From an uncultured Verrucomicrobia subdivision 3 bacterium (GTDB lineage: Bacteria > Verrucomicrobiota > Verrucomicrobiae > Limisphaerales > UBA11358), in assembly GCA_903847285.1 (NCBI GenBank), contig CAINDH010000103.1:1-22613 (forward strand): a stretch of 22,613 nt of DNA, given 5' to 3'. The notes beneath the pieces are model-generated. The model did not search any database. It worked only from the letters and a program-made list of their open reading frames with translations, and had not been told where the DNA came from. The stretch's first letter is position 1, and each line of letters begins with the position of its first letter. A program made the position numbers and the translations under genes. Shown piece after piece: positions 1 through 7,685 of the stretch.

Positions 1-30
1 CCTGAAAATGAATCCGCCGACGTGGACTAA
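1..30 (+). CDS. Possible 3' tail of an upstream gene
   Basis: An open frame enters from the left edge and ends with TAA, giving the acidic tail PENESADVD. The stop lies 15 bases before the GH43 start, a spacing typical of a gene followed by a co-transcribed neighbour. Nine codons are too few to identify a family, and the frame may be open by chance. Confidence 0.3.
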   Translation, partial: PENESADVD

Positions 31-45
31 ATCGGGAAATCCGCA

Positions 46-1722
46 ATGATAAGCCCGTGTCTCAACCCAAAAGGGAAGTCCTTGAAAGCAATTAAACTCA
101 TCATCATTTTGGCTGTGATTTGTGTGAATCATCTGGCAGTTGCCGACGTCGGCAATCGTGGCGCGTGGGGTGACCAAGGCGACGGCACGTTCAAGAACCC
201 GATTTTGTCGGGCGACTTTTCCGATCCGGATGTGATTCGGGTCGGAGGCGACTATTATTTCATTACCTCGACTTTTCAATACTCGCCCGGCATGGCGGTG
301 CTGCACTCGAAAGATTTGGTCAACTGGCAATATCTCGGCCATTGCGTAGCCGATCTCACGCAGCTTGGACCTGAACTGAACTGGGATCGAATGAACCGCT
401 ACAATCGCGGCATCTACGCCGGTGCGATTCGATTTCACGACGGCAAATTCTGGGTGTTTTTCACGACGATGGACGAAGGTGTGTTTATGACAACGGCGAC
501 GAATCCCGCCGGCCCGTGGTCGCCGGTGACGCGCATTTGGGACAAGTCTGGTTTTGATGATCCGTGTCCGTTTTGGGACGATAACGGTCAGGCTTATCTG
601 CTTTTGAGCACGCCGGGCAAACAATGGTGGACGCACATTTACAACATGAGCGCGGATGGAAAAACCATTGATCCTGCGAGCGAAAAAATCTTGGACAACT
701 ACCAGTCGAGCGAGGGCAACAAAATTTACAAGATCAACGGCACTTACTATGTCTTTCACAATCAAGTCGTGCCGCACGGCCAGCGTGTCGGCGTGATGAT
801 GCGTTCGACGAATATTTTCGGGCCATACGAAAAGAAAATCATCCTGGAAAACTTTCCCGGCCGATATGACCGACAACCGAACCAAGGTGCCTTGGTTCAA
901 ACCGAAGCCGGCGACTGGTGGTTCATCACGCATCAAGGTCGTGGCGAGAACGGGACTTTTGACGGGCGACCTGCACATTTGCTGCCGGTGACCTGGACTA
1001 ACGGTTGGCCAGTTCCGGGTTTGATTGACCGGAATGGCGCTGGAACCATTTTGTGGAGCGGGAAAAAACCGATTAACGATTTTCCGATTCAAGTCCCGCA
1101 GAGCGACGATGATTTTTCCAAGCCCACGCTGGCACCGCAATGGGAATGGAACTACCAGCCGCGCGCGGAAAAATGGTCACTGACCGAGCGTCCCGGCTGG
1201 CTGCGCCTGCACGCCTTCAATCCGCTGCGGCCAGGAGATTTTTTCAAGGCAGGCAACACACTGACCCAGCGAATCATGGGCACCGGCGGCGGCGAAGTCG
1301 TGATCAAGCTGGACGTGGCGGGCATGGCCGATGGACAAACGGCAGGACTGTGCATTTTTTGGAAAGAATTTTGCACGCTGGGAGCCGTGCAAGAAAACGG
1401 CGTCCGTAGAATCGAATTAAACAATGATGGCACGAAAACCACTGGCAGCCAGTTGAATTCAAACTCAACAAATGTCTGGTTCAAGGCGACGATCGATGAT
1501 CTGGGGAGCAGCAATTTTTTCTGGAGTCAGGACGGGATAAAATTCACGGCCATTGGTGACGGTTTCAAATTTGGCTGGGGAAATTATCGCGGCACTCGTC
1601 TTGGTATTTACTCTTATAACAACATGGCCGAAAGCGGTTTTATTGACATTGATTTCTTTAATTACACCTACGCTGACCCGCAAAATAAAAAGTGGAGAAG
1701 CTTTGCATCAACCCAAGACTGA
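46..1722 (+). CDS. Secreted GH43 family glycosidase (beta-xylosidase / alpha-L-arabinofuranosidase type)
   Basis: Predicted exported glycoside hydrolase acting on xylan or arabinoxylan side chains and oligosaccharides. Residues about 13-34 form a hydrophobic signal segment after a basic start. The five-bladed GH43 propeller follows (about 48-330). The three expected acidic residues are visible: the general base in GDFSDPDV (D60), the pKa-modulating Asp in FDDPCPFWDDNG (about D172), and the general acid in SSEGNKIYKINGTYY (E223). Residues about 345-550, starting DDFSKPTLAPQWEW and ending FIDIDFFNYTY, look like the beta-sandwich GH43_C2 domain common in this family. The length (558 aa) fits a two-domain GH43. 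The ATG at 46 has only a weak GGGAA upstream. A TTG at 82 preceded by AAGGGAAG is a possible alternative start that still leaves a signal peptide. Exact substrate cannot be told from sequence. Confidence 0.88.
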   Translation: MISPCLNPKGKSLKAIKLIIILAVICVNHLAVADVGNRGAWGDQGDGTFKNPILSGDFSDPDVIRVGGDYYFITSTFQYSPGMAVLHSKDLVNWQYLGHCVADLTQLGPELNWDRMNRYNRGIYAGAIRFHDGKFWVFFTTMDEGVFMTTATNPAGPWSPVTRIWDKSGFDDPCPFWDDNGQAYLLLSTPGKQWWTHIYNMSADGKTIDPASEKILDNYQSSEGNKIYKINGTYYVFHNQVVPHGQRVGVMMRSTNIFGPYEKKIILENFPGRYDRQPNQGALVQTEAGDWWFITHQGRGENGTFDGRPAHLLPVTWTNGWPVPGLIDRNGAGTILWSGKKPINDFPIQVPQSDDDFSKPTLAPQWEWNYQPRAEKWSLTERPGWLRLHAFNPLRPGDFFKAGNTLTQRIMGTGGGEVVIKLDVAGMADGQTAGLCIFWKEFCTLGAVQENGVRRIELNNDGTKTTGSQLNSNSTNVWFKATIDDLGSSNFFWSQDGIKFTAIGDGFKFGWGNYRGTRLGIYSYNNMAESGFIDIDFFNYTYADPQNKKWRSFASTQD

Positions 1723-1778
1723 CTGATGAATATGTCAGTCGTTCGATTCAATTTGATTCGCTTGTGTGACAAAATGCG

Positions 1779-2018
1779 ATGCTTCAGGGTGGAATCCCAG
1801 AACTTGGCGACGGTCGCGTAGTAGCGATCGCTTGGTTGATGGATTTAAGCTCAATAAAATTCCAAAGCAAAGAGCGCATAAGCCAGTTGCCATCGGTTGC
1901 CGGAAATGACTTTTTGAACCCCATTGAGGCTCATTTTGGTGAATTGAAGGCAGGCGAACGAAATGTGCTATATGCCCTTATTTATCAATGTAAGTATGGG
2001 TTCTTGAGATATTTTTAG
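1779..2018 (+). pseudogene. Remnant of a DDE (IS630-like) transposase, C-terminal end
   Basis: A 79-codon frame contains FLNPIEAHFGELK, which matches the 'LNPIE..fg.Lk' signature around the last catalytic acidic residue of IS630-type DDE transposases. The rest of the catalytic core (the first two Asp motifs) is missing and no terminal inverted repeats were recognised. It is therefore a decayed fragment rather than an active insertion sequence. It lies between the GH43 gene and the toxin-antitoxin end of the integrative element, so it may mark an old rearrangement at that border. The family call rests on one motif. Confidence 0.5.
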
Positions 2019-2064
2019 AATCAAAACCGCATAAACAATGCTGTCCCAACGGGATTTATTTTCT

Positions 2065-3090
2065 TCAGGCGTTTATCTGGCGTTCCAGATCTGACACGGT
2101 TTGCAGCACGCTGGCGAACGAGGGCGGCGGGGCGGTGAACATGTCGCGCATGGCTTGATAGTCGCGTTCGAGTTCGGCCAGGCGGAAGTCCGGCGGCGTG
2201 AGGCGGAAGGTGCCGGGCTGGGCCAGATCGTAGCGCGCCCAACTGGCCGCGAAAAACCGGCTCTTCCAATCCGCCACCCGCTGGCGCAAATCGCCCCGCG
2301 CCAGGGCGCGACCGGCGGAGTCGTGCCGGGCCAGAGCCGCCATGTCGGAATAGTGGCGGGAAAAACGGTCGCGCATGGGCTGGCCCGGATGGCGATGATG
2401 TTCGGCGTGCAGGATGGTGGCTTTTTCCCAAAAGGTGCGCTCTAGCTCCAACGCCACGAGTTCACAGCGGAAATCCTGAAACGGGCCAGAAAATTCCTCG
2501 GCCATCCACGGTAGCACGCAATGGGTGGCGACTGGCCGCTGGTCAGTCAGGGAGCCGAATTCCATTTTGACGGAGCGTCCGAGATAAGCGAACCCGGATG
2601 GTTCGCGCGTAGGATAATGAAACAGCACCACGGGCGAATGCGTGGCGGCATCCACCTGGAATTCCATCCAGCCCAATCCGCCGGGGCGCGGCCCGAGCGA
2701 TGCTTGGGCGAGACGTTCCAACTCCGGCAGGAAGCGGTCGCGCACGCTGGCGATGCAGGCGGCCTCCAGTTCATGCATGCGCTCGGTGCGCTGATGGCGG
2801 CTGACGCTTTGTTCCACAACTTCCTCGCTGATGCCGAGGAATGACGGACTGACGGAAAGGTCGATGTCCTCGGAGAATCGGCCGATCACGCCGAAGACCT
2901 TGGACAGCGAGGTGCCGCCTTTGAAGACGAGTTGCCGGCCAAAGTCCGGATGGGCGAATAGCACAGCCAGCGTCCAGGAAACCCAAAAATCTTTTTCCAC
3001 CATCACGGGCAGCAGACCGCGACGGGCTGCGGTTTCGCGGATCAGCAGCGCCTGTTCGTCGGCCGAACGTTTGAAAAATTCGAGTTTCAC
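2065..3090 (-). CDS. abiEii: AbiEii/AbiGii family nucleotidyltransferase toxin
   Basis: Toxin half of an AbiE-type (type IV) toxin-antitoxin and phage-defence pair. Family members are nucleotidyltransferases of the DNA polymerase beta-like fold that block growth by modifying cellular RNA or other targets. The hallmark motif is visible as KGGTSLSK (residues 57-64) followed by FSEDIDL (72-78), giving the G-S and D-x-D metal-binding residues. VEKDFW (31-36) is typical of the N-terminus, and FWEKATILHAEHH plus a later RFSRHYSDMAAL match the C-terminal helical part. Length (341 aa) is normal. It starts with GTG, which overlaps the antitoxin stop as GTGA, so translation is coupled. No strong hairpin terminator was seen after it. 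Target and activity are inferred from family only. Confidence 0.85.
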   Translation of the reverse strand: MKLEFFKRSADEQALLIRETAARRGLLPVMVEKDFWVSWTLAVLFAHPDFGRQLVFKGGTSLSKVFGVIGRFSEDIDLSVSPSFLGISEEVVEQSVSRHQRTERMHELEAACIASVRDRFLPELERLAQASLGPRPGGLGWMEFQVDAATHSPVVLFHYPTREPSGFAYLGRSVKMEFGSLTDQRPVATHCVLPWMAEEFSGPFQDFRCELVALELERTFWEKATILHAEHHRHPGQPMRDRFSRHYSDMAALARHDSAGRALARGDLRQRVADWKSRFFAASWARYDLAQPGTFRLTPPDFRLAELERDYQAMRDMFTAPPPSFASVLQTVSDLERQINA

Positions 3091-3692
3091 GATTTCATTC
3101 CCGCCAGTTCACGGAAGAGCGGATGCATCCATGCCGGAGCCAGCGAAAGGTCTTGCAACAATCGCTGCCGCTCTTTCGCCGGCAGCGTGCGCTTGAGGTG
3201 AGCCAGGCGCGCGGGCGTGATATGCTTCTGGCCAAGATGCCGCAAGGCCTGCGTGAGCAAGCCGGTCAGGCGTCCGGCCGCCGCCATGTTACGCGGCGTG
3301 GTGCGGCGCAATTGAATTTCCTGCCGACCGATCTTCACAGTGCGCGACGGGCCGTCGGTGAGAAACACCGCTTTGGCAGGCACTTGATCGGACAACCCGA
3401 GTAGATTGGCGGCGTAAGCGCCGGCGGGTTGCAGCCGTAGCCGATCTTTACCTGCCAGCGCCTTGGCCACTTTTTGAATATCCGGCGACAAGGTGCCCAG
3501 CTCGAGATGCTGGCGGGGATATTCGTAAAGCCCGCGAGCGAGGCGACGGATCGTTCCCTTGATGGCCAAGCGCGACAACGCCTTGTCGATAGCATCCCGC
3601 CCGCCGAGATCGAGAAATTCAGTGGGAGTGAAGGTGGAACCCCTGCCGCTGCCGTAAATGCGGCTCTTGAGCATGGAATCAATGGTTTTCAC
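3087..3692 (-). CDS. abiEi: AbiEi-type antitoxin (DUF6088-like)
   Basis: Antitoxin partner of the AbiEii toxin that follows with a 4-base GTGA overlap. The N-terminal part (about 1-60) resembles the winged-helix seen in AbiEi proteins: 'FTPTEFLDLGGRDAIDKALS' then 'GTIRRLARGLYEYPR'. The middle contains the DUF6088-like stretch 'LRLQPAGAYAANLLGLSDQV', followed by a basic C-terminal region. Characterised AbiEi antitoxins use the winged helix to bind inverted repeats before the operon and repress it. A perfect inverted repeat lies just upstream here (3713-3740). The chosen start is GTG at 3692; an ATG six codons later (3674) is an alternative. The call rests on motif resemblance plus the adjacent toxin, which together make it strong. 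Confidence 0.82.
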   Translation of the reverse strand: MKTIDSMLKSRIYGSGRGSTFTPTEFLDLGGRDAIDKALSRLAIKGTIRRLARGLYEYPRQHLELGTLSPDIQKVAKALAGKDRLRLQPAGAYAANLLGLSDQVPAKAVFLTDGPSRTVKIGRQEIQLRRTTPRNMAAAGRLTGLLTQALRHLGQKHITPARLAHLKRTLPAKERQRLLQDLSLAPAWMHPLFRELAGMKS

Positions 3693-3712
3693 TCGTTTTT
3701 ACTCTGAACGTT

Positions 3713-3740
3713 GTCAGAAATACTACCTATTATTTCTGAC
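3713..3740. promoter_or_regulatory. Perfect inverted repeat upstream of abiEi-abiEii, candidate operator
   Basis: GTCAGAAATA at 3713-3722 is exactly mirrored by TATTTCTGAC at 3731-3740 with an 8-base spacer. It sits 21 bases upstream of the antitoxin GTG start, in the short gap behind the TubC-like gene. AbiEi proteins are known to repress their own operon by binding inverted repeats. On the minus strand the spacer contains TAATAG, which could be part of a -10 element, but no convincing -35 was placed. A further partial half-site, GTCAGAA, occurs about 50 bases further upstream, inside the preceding gene. Confidence 0.55.
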
Positions 3741-3767
3741 ATATCGGGAGGCTTTTCAAGCCTTAAA

Positions 3768-4286
3768 TTACCAGCACAGGTTAGAATGAATGTCAGAATG
3801 GCAGGCCTCAAGGCCGGCGAGAAGATCACAGACATGAGGTTCGGGGCGGGCCAGTTGCCAACAGGCGGCGTCGCGGGCGACAGCATACGTGATAAGCGGC
3901 GCGTCCCATGTTCCGGCAGTCATGCTGATGTAGTCAGCACGACGGCGGACAAGCCAAGCGCGGAGTTCAATATTGCCGAGGGCGCATTGGCGCGAAAGGT
4001 AAGCGGTGACTAAGTCACGGTTGATTGGCGTGGGGTTTGGTTTGACCGTGACCAGTGCCAGATTGTAAGGAGGTATACTCCCCCACCCTCTGTCAGTAGG
4101 TTTTTCAGCATGGCCATGGCTTGAGGCTTTAAGTAAACACAAGATTTCCGGTTTATGGCGGCGTAATTCGTCCGCCAGTTCCGCTGGCAGTTTGGACGCG
4201 GGGCGCACGGCTAGTCCTTCGCTGGGGCGAGGTTCCAACTCAAAGCCGAGGCTGCCGACGTGCTGGATGAGTTCGGCGGCAGTCAT
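3768..4286 (-). CDS. Small protein with TubC-like N-terminal docking domain
   Basis: The first 55 or so residues (MTAAELIQHVGSLGFELEPR ... LADELRRHKPEILCLL) match the pattern of the TubC N-terminal docking domain. This fold is also found in small proteins next to primase or helicase genes of phages and plasmids. The remaining 115 residues, including DAPLITYAVARDAACWQLAR, are not recognised. The start codon overlaps the end of the primase-helicase gene by 4 bases (4283-4286), so the two are translationally coupled and may act together. The role is unknown; a protein-protein adaptor for replication is an inference. An unusual Cys/Trp-containing C-terminus (SNLCW) is present. Confidence 0.65.
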   Translation of the reverse strand: MTAAELIQHVGSLGFELEPRPSEGLAVRPASKLPAELADELRRHKPEILCLLKASSHGHAEKPTDRGWGSIPPYNLALVTVKPNPTPINRDLVTAYLSRQCALGNIELRAWLVRRRADYISMTAGTWDAPLITYAVARDAACWQLARPEPHVCDLLAGLEACHSDIHSNLCW

Positions 4287-6658
4287 AGCACGAGTTCGTC
4301 TGGCTGGGGTGTTTCCAACCCGTCACACCGTAACATTTCAATGTTTTCAAGGGCTTCATCGGGCTTATGAACAGTCACAGGCAAAACGGATGTGACGGCT
4401 GCGAAACATGAGTTTTCACCTGTGTTGGCAATGGTTGTTACGGTGTGACGGTTGGCGGACGGGGTGTCGGGCAGGTAACGGTCAAAAGCTTCCTGAAAAT
4501 GCTCCAGCAGGTAGCCTTTGGCTGTTTCACCCGGGCCGACGCCGGTGCGAATGGTGCCAGGATAAACCGCAAACGGCCGCAGTTTGCGCGAGAGCCAACT
4601 GGCATGGACACCATGGCCGTGCCGTTCATCGCACCAAGGACGTTCTTCCATCTGGTTGAGCCGCTCGACAATGGTAGCCGTGGTTAGTCGGTCAGTGGCC
4701 TCAGCGGCGAACAGATCGCGCAGGTCGCCGAGGAGCAGCGCGCCCCGACCTTGAGCCTCGAGGTCGGCATTCGCGGTCAATTGCGTGAAGGCGGTGCGAG
4801 CACGGTCCGGCCACTCACCGCCGATAATTTCAGCGATGGCCATGAGCGGCCGCCAATTGTCGGCGAGCCGGTTGAAGCAATTCGGCGGCAACACCGGATC
4901 GCAGGCTTCAACCTGCTTAAAACGATCGCGAGCCCAGCGGGCCAGTTGGCGGTTCAAATCGCGTTCGCGGGTGATTCGGCGTGAATCAAATCGGCGCTTC
5001 ACCTCGCCGGGCTTGGCGCGCACCAAGCGGATCTGAATGGAACGATCATGCAGGGTGCCTTGCAGGTGGCCAATGCCGGCGAGCACTGCCGGTGCAAACG
5101 CGCTGAAGCTACGAACCTGATTGTTGTCACCTTCGCAACGGTAAGCGCGAGCGCCGCGCTTGTGACCGGCATTGAGCAGACCGCGTAACTCGTCGTTGTT
5201 GGCCAGGTAGGTATCCACCTCATCCAGCGCGAGGATGGGTTTATGTTCATCCACAAGGCGGAACAACACCGCCGACGTGAGGCTTTCGGTGCGAAGCGAA
5301 CGCGGAGTGACGCTGCACACGACGTCGAGCAACGTGGTTTTGCCGCAGCCTTTTTCCGGCGAAAAAAGGTTAAGGCGCGGCGTGTGAACGAACGCCTCAA
5401 AGCAATGCGTATGACAAACCCAAAGCGACAACGCATCCGCCGCACCCGGCGGCAGCGCGACGTATTCAGAGAACATCGCAGCCACGGCATCCAGCACTTG
5501 CGCGCCGTCCACCGACTGCTCCGACGGTTCGGGATCGTAAATATCGACGCCAGAACCGCTGGCGTTGGGATCGGATATTTCAGGACGCCGCTGTTTAACC
5601 TCGGCGTCGAGAGTGGCCGTGCGGATGGAAAGTTTTTTGGCCTCAGACTCTCGCACGCGATCGTATTCGGCGGGCGAGAGTTTGGCCAAGGCGGCAAACG
5701 CGGCGTCATCGGCTTCGCGTGAACGACGGATGATACCGGCGGCGGAAGCGGGCTGGTCACGTTCGTCGAGCTTTAGCGATGGCCAGGTCTGCTCACATTC
5801 GCCGGGAATAAACTTAGATGATTTGCGCGACCACTCAATCCAGAGCGCCAAGCCAGCATCACCCAAGGTTCGTTTCAGCGAGTAGCCGGTGGCGATCCAG
5901 ACGTCGCGGTCGTCACTGGGCACAGGTAATAGATTGGCTTTGATTTTCAGTTCCAATGCAGCAGCCAACTCAGGCGGGCATTCACTTGGTGCGGCTTGGG
6001 TCAAGACGATTGTATTTTTCGCCGGAGTGATTTCTAATTCGCTCTCATGAAAATCAGGCACGGCGATTTCCACAGCTTCCGGATTGTAATAAGCCTCCGG
6101 ATCCCACGACGCAAAACAGAGACGCTCGGGATTTTTGCCACTGGGATCAATGTCATGGCCGGTGGTGACTTTGACGTGGTTGCGCACGGCGGTGAAGTTG
6201 TCGGTGTGAGTTCGGTCTAACCGAGCACGATACACCGCTTTGATCCCGGAGGATGGCGAGGCATATACCAACACAACCGCAGGATCGGTGATCAGTTGAG
6301 TGCGTAGGCTGACTTGGGCAGCGGCGTCAAGGTGGTCAAAGTCAGTGACCACCAGGCCAGAGGGCTGCACGAGACTGGTGTCGCCTCGACCATGGAAGAC
6401 CCCGGAAAACATGAATGCTGGCAACGCGGCTTTCAAGTCCTTCACAGCTTTTTTGGCTTCGGCCTCAGAGCCGGTAGCTTGCAATGCTTTCGCGTAGAGA
6501 GTGCGAATGTTTTCCGCAGCAGGGCGAAGCTCGTGACTGCGAAGCAAATCGAGCGCCTCGGCCAGAGTGCAAGACTTGGGATTTCTATCGCGCACATTAT
6601 CCACGCGCGAAAAGTGAACGACCGGCTTGCCGCCGGAAAGAACAGGAGTAGAATTCAT
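4283..6658 (-). CDS. Primase-helicase-like replication protein (BT4734/VirE-type N-terminus plus DUF3631 ATPase)
   Basis: Likely replication protein of the integrative element. Residues about 75-205 resemble the BT4734/VirE N-terminal domain, with VVTDFDHLD (103-111), the glycine-rich SPSSGIKAVYRA, and the segment around GHDIDPSGKNPERLCF. These look like the acidic and basic motifs of primase-type domains. Residues about 228-315 resemble a PriCT-type primase C-terminal region (WIATGYSLKRTLGDAGLALW). From about 385 on, an ATPase follows with Walker A SPEKGCGKTT (433-442) and Walker B ILALDEVD (475-482), then FAPAVLAGIG and the arginine-rich segment typical of DUF3631. Length (791 aa) suits a fused primase-helicase of the phage-satellite kind. 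It sits between an excisionase-like gene and a coupled TubC-like gene. Polymerase or helicase activity is inferred, not shown. Confidence 0.72.
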   Translation of the reverse strand: MNSTPVLSGGKPVVHFSRVDNVRDRNPKSCTLAEALDLLRSHELRPAAENIRTLYAKALQATGSEAEAKKAVKDLKAALPAFMFSGVFHGRGDTSLVQPSGLVVTDFDHLDAAAQVSLRTQLITDPAVVLVYASPSSGIKAVYRARLDRTHTDNFTAVRNHVKVTTGHDIDPSGKNPERLCFASWDPEAYYNPEAVEIAVPDFHESELEITPAKNTIVLTQAAPSECPPELAAALELKIKANLLPVPSDDRDVWIATGYSLKRTLGDAGLALWIEWSRKSSKFIPGECEQTWPSLKLDERDQPASAAGIIRRSREADDAAFAALAKLSPAEYDRVRESEAKKLSIRTATLDAEVKQRRPEISDPNASGSGVDIYDPEPSEQSVDGAQVLDAVAAMFSEYVALPPGAADALSLWVCHTHCFEAFVHTPRLNLFSPEKGCGKTTLLDVVCSVTPRSLRTESLTSAVLFRLVDEHKPILALDEVDTYLANNDELRGLLNAGHKRGARAYRCEGDNNQVRSFSAFAPAVLAGIGHLQGTLHDRSIQIRLVRAKPGEVKRRFDSRRITRERDLNRQLARWARDRFKQVEACDPVLPPNCFNRLADNWRPLMAIAEIIGGEWPDRARTAFTQLTANADLEAQGRGALLLGDLRDLFAAEATDRLTTATIVERLNQMEERPWCDERHGHGVHASWLSRKLRPFAVYPGTIRTGVGPGETAKGYLLEHFQEAFDRYLPDTPSANRHTVTTIANTGENSCFAAVTSVLPVTVHKPDEALENIEMLRCDGLETPQPDELVL

Positions 6659-6672
6659 AGGAGTTAGTTATT

Positions 6673-6707
6673 TGCCGTCGCTTCAGCCTGGTCGTTGAGC
6701 GACGGCA
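6673..6707. terminator. Strong hairpin between excisionase-like and primase genes
   Basis: TGCCGTCGCT at 6673-6682 is perfectly mirrored by AGCGACGGCA at 6698-6707, with a 15-base loop. A run of five T follows on the + strand (6708-6712), so as a rho-independent terminator it would act on + strand transcription. The flanking genes are all on the minus strand. There the hairpin would fold in the leader about 14 bases before the primase ATG, where it could instead affect translation or RNA stability. Its structure is clear; its role is not. Confidence 0.55.
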
Positions 6708-6713
6708 TTTTTG

Positions 6714-7010
6714 TTAGTTCAGTTGGTTGGCGTTGCTAACGACTTCAACATTTTTGAAGATGTGCGCTTTAAGGCTGGCGTAATCCAACAAACGAATGCC
6801 CGTTTTGGCGCCGCGCTTGCGGAGACAAAAGGAGCGCACCTGTGGTGTGAAGTCGTTCTGGGCGGTGGGCAGGATTAATTCATTCAACGCGGACCGTGAA
6901 AGTCCGGTGAATGGACAACGAACTCCCGGCGGCGGGAGACGAATGAATTCAGGTTCAGCCGGCGTTTGGATGCGCGGCGGAATTTGGATGGTTTCAGTGG
7001 TTGTATTCAT
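6714..7010 (-). CDS. Excisionase / AlpA-like DNA-binding protein
   Basis: A 98-residue protein with the layout of short winged-helix excisionase or AlpA-like regulators of integrative elements. The segment FIRLPPPGVRCPFTGLSRSALNELI (residues about 22-46) looks like the helix-turn-helix entry. VRSFCLRKRGAKTGIRLLDY (about 58-77) resembles the basic wing followed by the 'R..d..SL..yi' ending. In satellite-type elements such proteins steer integrase towards excision and can activate replication genes. It lies between the integrase operon and the primase gene on the same strand, as expected. There is no visible Shine-Dalgarno sequence. The family is recognised by pattern only. Confidence 0.62.
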   Translation of the reverse strand: MNTTTETIQIPPRIQTPAEPEFIRLPPPGVRCPFTGLSRSALNELILPTAQNDFTPQVRSFCLRKRGAKTGIRLLDYASLKAHIFKNVEVVSNANQLN

Positions 7011-7082
7011 AGCTATCTGGCGACAACTATGAACAAACCCGAAAGTTAAAAAAGGGAACCGAAAAAAAAGTATTTTCCCTTA

Positions 7083-7685
7083 TTACCGCTGCACGCGATG
7101 AACGTGGTTTCGCTTCTGTCCTTTGCGCAAACCGCGCTTGTCGGGCAGGAGTTTAATGCCCAATTCTTTGGCGCGATTGCGAATCGTTTTGATGTCGCAT
7201 TGAAAGGTCCGATCACGCCTCCTGATCTCTTTTAGAATCTGCCGCGCCGTAAAGCCGACCCGCTCGAGCCGCACCCATTTGGAGCCTTCACACACAAAAT
7301 CCTCGGTGGGTTTGCCGAGTTTAATCTCAATATCGGAAGCCAGTAATAACACCATGCCGACAGGATCCTTGGCGAAGGGCAACGCAAAGCCAAGCACCGG
7401 ATGTCCTTTGCAGATCACCGCTGAGTCATTATTCCAATCATCCAGCAACTCCACAAACTTGGCCACGGCCTGAAAGTCTGCCTGATGGACGGCTTCCGTG
7501 AATAACTTTAACAGGATGTCGCCAGCCTTATCCGGGGAATTGTTTTTAATGTGGTAATGCAAGTTACTAGCCTGCATGAACAGGTCACGATTCGCCAACG
7601 CCTTGGGGCCAAACAGGGTGGCAAATCGCTGCTCCTCATGCGACAACTCCGATAAATAGCGCTCCACTTTCCGTTTGGTTCTCAT
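7083..7685 (-). CDS. Unknown protein translationally coupled to the integrase
   Basis: Not recognised as a known family. It is 200 aa and soluble, with a helical N-terminal part (RKVERYLSELSHEEQRFATL) and a centre with LDDWNNDSAVICKGHPVLGF. The very basic C-terminus contains RQILKEIRRRDRTFQCDIKTIRNRAKELG, whose 'IKTIRNRAKELG' part looks like the recognition helix of a helix-turn-helix. The start overlaps the integrase stop by 4 bases (7682-7685), so the pair is made together. A DNA-binding accessory role in recombination or control of the element is plausible but is an inference from position and charge. Confidence 0.6.
   Translation of the reverse strand: MRTKRKVERYLSELSHEEQRFATLFGPKALANRDLFMQASNLHYHIKNNSPDKAGDILLKLFTEAVHQADFQAVAKFVELLDDWNNDSAVICKGHPVLGFALPFAKDPVGMVLLLASDIEIKLGKPTEDFVCEGSKWVRLERVGFTARQILKEIRRRDRTFQCDIKTIRNRAKELGIKLLPDKRGLRKGQKRNHVHRVQR

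Noticed and set aside
2021..2431. 136-codon minus-strand frame overlapping abiEii
   Set aside because: Arg/Pro/Gly-rich out-of-frame shadow of the toxin gene.
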